This document shows positions 7,095-11,268 of a stretch of DNA of 11,268 nt, one piece after another (the first letter of the stretch is position 1; every line of letters starts with the position of its first letter). Location of the stretch: NCBI GenBank assembly GCA_031267205.1, contig JAIRZN010000023.1, forward strand, positions 1 to 11,268, given 5' to 3'. The DNA is from Tannerellaceae bacterium. GTDB taxonomy: Bacteria > Bacteroidota > Bacteroidia > Bacteroidales > Tannerellaceae. The notes under the pieces were generated by a model. It was not told where the DNA came from and did not search any database. It was given only the letters and a program-made list of their open reading frames with translations. The position numbers and the translations under genes are program-made.

Positions 7095-7820
7095 TTACGT
7101 TAGCGAAAAGACTGTTTTCAGCTCGGCGAAGTCTGTTATTATAAGGTCGGATGCTTCGTCCTTAAAGAAGGCGTCCCATCCGGTCTTCCTCAACCATATC
7201 GTCTGACAGCCGCAGGCCGTGGCGGGGGCTATATCCTTGTCGTAGGAATCGCCGACTACGGCAATCTCCTCCGGCTTAAAGTCCGTGATCTCTACTCCGA
7301 GACTGAAGATGGCTGGGTCGGGCTTCCTTATGCCTACTACGGCGGATTCTATGATGGCGGTGAAGAAATTGCTGAGGTAAAAGTCTTCCAGCACGGCCCG
7401 GATGTTCCCGTAGAAGTTGGTGACGAGGATGAGCGGATAGCGCTCGGATAGTTTCTTGAGTATGGGGCGGGCGGCGTTGATTGAATTTTGCGCTCCGGCA
7501 TAGCACCAGTCGGCTATGTGGGCGGCATGGAGCGTTATGTCATAGCTGGTGGGCAGTACGTTGTTCTGCAACAGCCATTGCAACTGCGCCTCGGCCTTGA
7601 GCCTTAGTACGTGCCAGAAATTATGGCTCGGTAATACTATCCTGTTGCTTGCCAAAGTGCGTTCGCCGTGTTTGTATGCTTCGCGGAACGTCGCCTTGTC
7701 GACGTTTATGTTAAGGGCCTTGTATGCGGAGCGTATAACTTCGCTCCAGTGTACGCCGTTACTGTCTATCGTTCCCCCGTAGTCTAATATTATACCTTTT
7801 ATCTTACCTGCTTCCAACAT
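7095..7820 (-). CDS. HAD-superfamily hydrolase with atypical motif I
   Basis: A 241-residue soluble protein of the haloacid dehalogenase fold. Motif I is ILDYGGTID, with nucleophile D13; motif II is the Thr of VTN (T134); motif III is the Lys of RKPDP (K166); motif IV is VVGDSYDKDI (D191 and D196). An alpha-helical cap lies between motifs I and II at about 20-120. In HAD phosphatases motif I is DxDxT; here the second Asp, the general acid/base, is Gly15, so ordinary phosphatase chemistry is doubtful. The ATG lies 17 nt inside the end of the CDP-alcohol phosphotransferase gene, so it is the last gene of a three-gene overlapping operon. It probably acts on a product or precursor of that pathway. 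A T8 tract lies about 25 nt past the stop on the minus strand, without an obvious stem. Confidence 0.85.
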   Translation of the reverse strand: MLEAGKIKGIILDYGGTIDSNGVHWSEVIRSAYKALNINVDKATFREAYKHGERTLASNRIVLPSHNFWHVLRLKAEAQLQWLLQNNVLPTSYDITLHAAHIADWCYAGAQNSINAARPILKKLSERYPLILVTNFYGNIRAVLEDFYLSNFFTAIIESAVVGIRKPDPAIFSLGVEITDFKPEEIAVVGDSYDKDIAPATACGCQTIWLRKTGWDAFFKDEASDLIITDFAELKTVFSLT

Positions 7821-8736
7821 AAGTTGATGATTTTAATTCGCGCGTAAAGGTAGCACAAATGCGCTCATGTCTCGTCTTCATGTATACGAGCATGATGTTG
7901 AGCGCCGTTAGCTCGAAGGCGAAGTATAACCAGGGCTGGTTGACGAACAGACTCACGAATAGGGCTATTGCGCGGGTGTTGAAGGATAGCATATTCGTGT
8001 ATTTCATCAGCGGAAGGCTTTTGGCGCGGAAGGCTTCGCGTAGCCATGCGGGGGGGTCGCCCGCGTAACGCTCGTCGACTGCCGACAGTAGTTCCTGCAG
8101 GCGCGGGGTGCGTCTCTCCTGCCCTGCCGTGTAGTTTGCGTATATAGTATTTCCGAGCCGCAGTATGAAATCCTTCTTCCAGCTCAGCCCGGGCAGGTCG
8201 CCCTTCAGGGTTGAGGAGCGCGACAGCTCGCTGTTCGACCTTCCCTTCAGGAAAAACAGATGTACGTTGCGGTAACAGTCGGCCAGCGAAGCTTGCTTGG
8301 TATGGCAATAGCCTGTGACGGCTCCCAAAACCCATATCCACATCCCCCACTGCGGCATGAGGCGGAAGCAAATGGCGGCGTAGATGGCGATAAACCAGGC
8401 GTCGCCACAGAAGCCGTCAAGCATACGGCCGAAAGGTGTGGCTTTGCCTGTCATGCGCGCTAACTGCCCGTCGGCGCTGTCATACATATTAGCCCATATC
8501 AAGAGCAACATGCCGCATACGTTGACCATGAGATTGCCTGAATGAAAGCATACCCCGGCTGCGATACCGAGTATGATGGCCAGGATGGTCACTGCGTTGG
8601 GCGATACTTGGAGACGCCGGAACAGCACGGCCCACAGGTAGCCTGCCGGACGGTAGAAGTGTATGTCTATGAACTCTTCCGTGTCCCCGGATTTGAAGGT
8701 AGACCTTATATCGCTACTGATTTTATGTCCCGACAT
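7804..8736 (-). CDS. CDP-alcohol phosphatidyltransferase family membrane enzyme
   Basis: Enzymes of this family move a phospho-group from a CDP-alcohol onto an acceptor alcohol in the membrane, making phospholipids or soluble phosphodiesters. I chose ATG 8736 (310 residues, MSGHKISSD...); the longer open frame to 8916 lies inside the upstream gene and is basic and low-complexity. The first catalytic half is canonical: D86, D89, G90, A93, R94, then G103 eight residues on. The second half reads D107-GFCG-D112, one residue longer than the usual D-xxx-D, so the last Asp is displaced. Hydrophobic segments lie at about 31-43, 49-66, 70-84, 113-126, 130-144, 255-268 and 270-287. A long polar stretch between about 150 and 250 is an unusual insertion. 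The gene overlaps the ATP-grasp gene by 31 nt and the HAD gene by 17 nt. Substrates are unknown; inositol-type or other polar lipids are possible. Confidence 0.85.
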   Translation of the reverse strand: MSGHKISSDIRSTFKSGDTEEFIDIHFYRPAGYLWAVLFRRLQVSPNAVTILAIILGIAAGVCFHSGNLMVNVCGMLLLIWANMYDSADGQLARMTGKATPFGRMLDGFCGDAWFIAIYAAICFRLMPQWGMWIWVLGAVTGYCHTKQASLADCYRNVHLFFLKGRSNSELSRSSTLKGDLPGLSWKKDFILRLGNTIYANYTAGQERRTPRLQELLSAVDERYAGDPPAWLREAFRAKSLPLMKYTNMLSFNTRAIALFVSLFVNQPWLYFAFELTALNIMLVYMKTRHERICATFTRELKSSTYVGSR

Positions 8737-9599
8737 CTTGTGTTTGAGTTTACCTGCGACCGGATATGGCCGGCTATGTTGATGGCGGCTTCCTCGCGGC
8801 AGGGGGCGAAGCTGGGCCAGTCGTTGAAGTCTATTAAGCGTATCTCCCCGTCGTCGCTCACTATGCAATCGCCGCCGTAGATGCTTATATTGAGGATGGA
8901 GGCGGCGCGGTTGCACATTGATTGAAGGGCCGACGGGTCATACGGTATGCCTCTGGCGGCTCCGTTGATTCGTTCCAGGCCGAACTTGCTATGGCCGGCC
9001 GCCGTAGGATAGAAGCGGTAGAAGAAGTCGGTATCCCTTACGCCGTAAAATTTTACCAGGTCGCCCGTCAGGTGCTCGTTGACTACCGCATCCCCTATCC
9101 CGCGAAGGGCAAACTCCCTGAGTATTCCCTGCGCCTCTTCGTGGTTGCGGGCGTAGGAGACATCTTCGCGGTGGATGGCATGGGCGTCGCCGCGCTTTAT
9201 CCAGCATTCGTGGATGGATGCTTCGTCGAGGAGGGGAGGCAGGTACGTATCCGTGCCCACGATGAGGCTGGCGGGGTGCGGTACCAGGTTCGACAGCAGC
9301 AGGCGGGTCATGTTTACGCGCGTGCAGTTGCCTATGCCGTAGGCGGAGTTTATGACGGGGCGGCCCTCGTCTTCATACTTCCGCAAAACGGATACCGAGG
9401 CGGCGGCGCGGGCCATGCCGAAGATAGCAGGCTCTTCGAGGAGGCTCTCTTCGAGGATGCTTTCGGGGTATTCGTTGACTTTGAAGCCTGACTTGCGCAG
9501 GGCTTCGGCCGTGAGGCTGAATATGGCGGCGTCGTTGCCGGTGTGGTTGGGTGAGAAGCGGCTTCCGCGACGTATCCCAGCTATTGTTTGTCTATACAT
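8706..9599 (-). CDS. ATP-grasp family enzyme
   Basis: A 297-residue soluble protein that looks like an ATP-grasp ligase or kinase. A pre-ATP-grasp alpha/beta region (about 20-95: GNDAAIFSLTAEALRKSGF, then INSAYGIGNCTRVNM) is followed by the ATP-binding Lys in WIKRGDAHA (K135). A hinge-like stretch comes next, VNEHLTGDLVKFYGV (172-186), and then the metal-binding motif LIDFNDWPSF (D257 and N259). The D-x-N motif is shared by carboxylate-amine ligases and by inositol-polyphosphate kinases of the same fold, so ligase versus kinase cannot be decided. ATG 9599 is the natural start. It is the first gene of the overlapping trio with the CDP-alcohol phosphotransferase and the HAD protein, which suggests that it prepares a substrate for them. 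No clear promoter is seen directly upstream, so it may be transcribed with the lipoprotein gene. Confidence 0.7.
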   Translation of the reverse strand: MYRQTIAGIRRGSRFSPNHTGNDAAIFSLTAEALRKSGFKVNEYPESILEESLLEEPAIFGMARAAASVSVLRKYEDEGRPVINSAYGIGNCTRVNMTRLLLSNLVPHPASLIVGTDTYLPPLLDEASIHECWIKRGDAHAIHREDVSYARNHEEAQGILREFALRGIGDAVVNEHLTGDLVKFYGVRDTDFFYRFYPTAAGHSKFGLERINGAARGIPYDPSALQSMCNRAASILNISIYGGDCIVSDDGEIRLIDFNDWPSFAPCREEAAINIAGHIRSQVNSNTRCRDIKSVAI

Positions 9600-9672
9600 T
9601 ATCTATTTTGTTACTCAGACTTTGCTGCTAATACTTAAAAAGAGGGCGGACACCAAGCCGGCCCACTGTGAT

Positions 9673-9765
9673 TGTTGCCGACACAGGTTGTATGCCGGCA
9701 ACATATGGTTGGGGAACCTCCCCAGCGAACTTTTGAGACTTCCGTAACCTATACGGAACCTCCCC
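9673..9765. repeat. Cluster of three inverted repeats and an 11-bp direct repeat in the spacer
   Basis: Between the lipoprotein stop and the ATP-grasp start lie three perfect inverted repeats: TGTTGCCG/CGGCAACA (9673-9680 and 9696-9703), GGGGA/TCCCC (9711-9715 and 9719-9723) and TTCCGTA/TACGGAA (9740-9746 and 9752-9758, 5-nt loop). GGAACCTCCCC occurs twice, at 9713-9723 and 9755-9765, each time on the arm of a stem. None has a U-tract. They could form structures in a leader or intercistronic mRNA, or be a palindromic repeat element. Confidence 0.5.
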
Positions 9766-9777
9766 TGTCTTGCCGCA

Positions 9778-10389
9778 TCACCGGTTCACCGTGATGATGT
9801 AGGCATTCGGTTGAAGCGTGTCATTATCACCCATGTATACGGGAGTAGCCTCTGCTCCGTCTGACAATAGTCGCCGGAAACGGTAGGCCCCGACGGGATT
9901 TTCACGGCTCAATTCACCTGTTATGACGTGCGTATCGTCGTCCCCGAAAACATACGGGAAGATGATCTCGCAACGGACGGTATAATCGGCGCGGTTCGAC
10001 TCGTCGTTTACAGTACCGGAGAGCGCCTGGAGCAAAAAGTAAACGGAATCATACGGCCCGCCTACTTCGCTTTTACGGTTTACCGGCGAGTATTCCATGT
10101 TCTGCGCCGGAAGCTCCTCGTCGTTGACAAACAGCCTTACGCGACATTCGCCGTTCGCAAGGTAACAGCCGCGATGCTGCGCTTCATAAGCAATCTTATC
10201 TATCACAGGCGCCCCAGCCAGGAGATCCCGGCCTCCGGTATCTATGAAGCTTATCATTAAAGACGGAGGCACCCAACTATTGAGCGTCACTTCGCGCTCA
10301 TTACTGCATCCCGCCAAGGCGATAAGCAACGCGCATAGGAAGATGTTGAGAGGATTGGTCACGGTGTACATTCTTAATTGTGCTTTCAT
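9778..10389 (-). CDS. Small predicted lipoprotein
   Basis: A 203-residue exported protein starting at ATG 10389 (MKAQLRMYTV...). The signal peptide has a hydrophobic core (LNIFLCALLIALAGC) and a lipobox ending LAGC, so it would be lipidated at Cys28 and anchored in the inner or outer membrane. The open frame extends upstream to 10473, but that part contains the promoter. An ATG at 10371 is a second option. The mature part has no motif I recognise. It contains RGCYLANGECRVRLFVNDEE with two cysteines, and it looks beta-rich, like many Bacteroidota surface lipoproteins of unknown function. It lies upstream of the ATP-grasp operon in the same orientation, 178 bp away, so shared transcription is possible but unproven. 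Confidence 0.75.
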   Translation of the reverse strand: MKAQLRMYTVTNPLNIFLCALLIALAGCSNEREVTLNSWVPPSLMISFIDTGGRDLLAGAPVIDKIAYEAQHRGCYLANGECRVRLFVNDEELPAQNMEYSPVNRKSEVGGPYDSVYFLLQALSGTVNDESNRADYTVRCEIIFPYVFGDDDTHVITGELSRENPVGAYRFRRLLSDGAEATPVYMGDNDTLQPNAYIITVNR

Positions 10390-10416
10390 AGGACTGAAGT
10401 TTAAAATGAATTTTGC

Positions 10417-10447
10417 CAAAGGTAGCATAAACATTCGATTGGACAAG
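10417..10447 (-). promoter_or_regulatory. Predicted promoter of the lipoprotein gene
   Basis: TACCTTTG (10424-10417, minus strand) matches the -7 consensus TAnnTTTG. CTTG (10447-10444) lies 19 nt upstream as a -33 element with one mismatch. Transcription would begin near 10410, about 20 nt before ATG 10389, which supports that start over the upstream extension. Confidence 0.6.
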
Positions 10448-10570
10448 GCGTTTTTTTCACTACTATCCGGCAAATAAATAGCGAGGAGTGTGGGTGCGCC
10501 GTCATAGCGACCCGATTTTGGAATGATACCGGCCGGAGGTTCGCAACCTGTAGGAAGCGGCGCGGCGACG

Positions 10571-10825
10571 TTACGATCTGTTTAACCCTCTGTTGCTTGT
10601 CAGCGATCGCATTTGCGTAATCGCCACGCTATTGAGCTGTACAAGCCGTTGGCCTTGCGGAAGCCCCTGCCGGATAAGCAAGGCATTGATACTTTCCATA
10701 TTCGACAGGACAACCAATTGTTCCAGCGTGGCATAATCGCGGAGATTGCCTTTGTCGCTTGGGTTTTCGTCCCACCATTCTTTGGCCGTTTTGTAAGCCT
10801 TCGGCGAACTACACCCTGTCGGATT
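10571..10825 (-). pseudogene. C-terminal fragment of a Bacteroidota accessory protein (possibly KilA-N type)
   Basis: On the minus strand one frame from a TGA at 10828-10826 down to TAA at 10573-10571 reads KTAKEWWDENPSDKGNLRDY, then ATLEQLVVLSNMESINALLI, then RQGLPQGQRLVQLN and AITQMRSL. This is a strongly protein-like, helix-forming stretch of about 70 residues. It resembles, from memory, the C-terminal part of KilA-N-like DNA-binding proteins of phages and mobile elements. There is no start codon or N-terminal domain, and the upstream end runs into the tail of an IS66-type transposase, so this is a truncated remnant. The family name is tentative; that it is a coding remnant is firmer. Confidence 0.45.
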
Positions 10826-10904
10826 TCATCCACTGATCGGGCAATAGCCGGCGGAGTTCATTTGTTTTGCAATCGTTGATACGGATCAGGACGTCGGTTA
10901 CGCT
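10809..10904 (-). pseudogene. C-terminal tail of an IS66-family transposase (TnpC)
   Basis: The minus-strand frame from AGC 10904 to TAG 10809 encodes 31 residues, including SVTDVLIRIND and NELRRLLPDQW. This fits the extreme C-terminus of IS66-type transposases (the usual pattern is TDVLTRI, a short gap, then ELLPxxW). The frame meets a TGA just upstream at 10907-10905 and similarity stops there, so the rest of the element is gone. No terminal inverted repeat or target duplication is visible near its 3' end. It is a scar of an old insertion and touches two other broken genes. Confidence 0.5.
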
Positions 10905-11178
10905 TCACAGGATCAGATGCATTGTAGCAATCGAAGGCCTAAACGTTAAGGTTGGCGACTTAGGCGGCTGGATCGAAAAGTACGAAAATCTATCCGATAA
11001 TGCATGGGTTGACGAAAAAGCAGAGGTTTACGGCGACGCACGGGTTTACGGTAATGCGCGGGTTTTCGACGACGCATGGGTTCTTAACGACGCACAGGTT
11101 TACGGCGACGCACGTATTTGCGGCGACGCACGTATTCACGACAACACACGGATTTACGGCAATACTGTAATAACCTGA
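10903..11178 (+). pseudogene. 5'-truncated hexapeptide-repeat (beta-helix) protein gene
   Basis: From 10903 the plus strand encodes LHRIRCIVAIEGLNVKVGDL, then GGWIEKYENLSDNAWVDEKA, then eight six-residue repeats of the type V-Y-G-D-A-R, ending at TGA 11176-11178. This matches a Bacteroidota and phage family with a KxGDLGGxIExxENLS head followed by many such repeats, expected to fold as a left-handed beta-helix. Members normally have about 20 more residues before LYRIRAL; here these are replaced by DNA that reads as the IS66 tail on the other strand. The only in-frame start, TTG 10867, lies inside that foreign DNA. The gene is therefore most likely dead, though expression from the TTG cannot be excluded. 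The function of the family is unknown. Confidence 0.6.
11026..11169 (+). repeat. Eight tandem 18-bp units encoding hexapeptides
   Basis: Eight 18-bp units, each encoding one hexapeptide: VYGDAR, VYGNAR, VFDDAW, VLNDAQ, VYGDAR, ICGDAR, IHDNTR and IYGNTV. The base pattern is close to GTTTACGGCGACGCACGG, with drift toward the 3' end. Such arrays readily gain or lose units by slippage. Confidence 0.8.
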
Positions 11179-11268
11179 GTTCGACGTAAGAAAAGTAAGG
11201 AAAAAGTTGGTAAGTTGGATAAACTTTATTATTTTTATAGCTGTAAATCAATAAAATAAATAAAGATT

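Noticed and set aside
8737..8916. 60-residue N-terminal extension of the CDP-alcohol phosphotransferase
   Set aside because: It is Arg-rich, low-complexity sequence that is an out-of-frame shadow of the ATP-grasp gene; ATG 8736 gives a normal family start.
10390..10473. 28-residue N-terminal extension of the lipoprotein
   Set aside because: The region contains the predicted promoter, and the signal peptide is normal in length when started at 10389.
10537..10549. Short inverted repeat AGGTT-CGC-AACCT
   Set aside because: A 5-bp stem in GC-rich sequence is expected by chance and has no gene context.
10613..10879. Plus-strand open frame of 88 codons
   Set aside because: It is the antisense shadow of the two minus-strand remnants, whose readings are far more protein-like.
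11026..11169. CRISPR-like or satellite array
   Set aside because: The 18-bp units are contiguous without spacers and encode in-frame hexapeptides, so this is a protein repeat.

Overview
The window looks like a piece of a Bacteroidales chromosome (phylum Bacteroidota). This rests on three things: the acn-icd-gltA gene order with Bacteroidota-type long citrate synthase and 750-residue aconitase, promoters of the Bacteroidota form (TTTG, about 20 nt, TAnnTTTG) in front of three genes, and mobile-DNA debris of kinds common in Bacteroides-like genomes. The genus cannot be fixed from the sequence alone; an oral or gut Tannerellaceae-like organism is only a guess. All intact genes lie on the minus strand, so they read from right to left.

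Left flank (1-900): decayed accessory DNA. It holds the last 25 codons of an unrecognised plus-strand gene, then a plus-strand pseudogene broken by an in-frame TAG and cut off at about 493-496. There it joins, in opposite orientation, a fragment resembling the large methylase/helicase protein of conjugative elements. A 9-bp inverted repeat follows the citrate synthase gene.

Central metabolism (901-5772): a three-gene operon, acn > icd > gltA, encoding the oxidative branch of the TCA cycle from oxaloacetate and acetyl-CoA to 2-oxoglutarate. The genes are 5 nt apart or overlap by 4 nt, and a promoter lies upstream of acn. The isocitrate dehydrogenase carries residues of the NAD-dependent type at the coenzyme-specificity positions.

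Regulator and membrane pair (5801-7054): a six-helix membrane protein and a small winged-helix regulator overlap by 8 nt. They are preceded by a near-consensus promoter whose predicted start point falls on a perfect 9-bp inverted repeat, a good candidate for an autoregulatory operator. A hairpin with a U-tract lies downstream.

Possible lipid or head-group operon (7095-9599, perhaps with 9778-10389): an ATP-grasp enzyme, a CDP-alcohol phosphotransferase and a HAD-family protein overlap one another by 31 and 17 nt. Two of the three have off-consensus catalytic motifs. This is the best candidate in the window for an undescribed pathway. A small lipoprotein gene with its own promoter lies upstream, separated by a 178-bp spacer full of stem-loops and a repeated 11-mer.

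Right flank (10474-11268): more debris. It holds a minus-strand fragment of a Bacteroidota accessory protein, the C-terminal tail of an IS66-type transposase, and a plus-strand hexapeptide-repeat gene that has lost its 5' end exactly where the IS66 tail begins. Positions 10474-10570 and 11179-11268 hold nothing I can name; the last 90 bases are very AT-rich. I found no rRNA, tRNA or CRISPR array.
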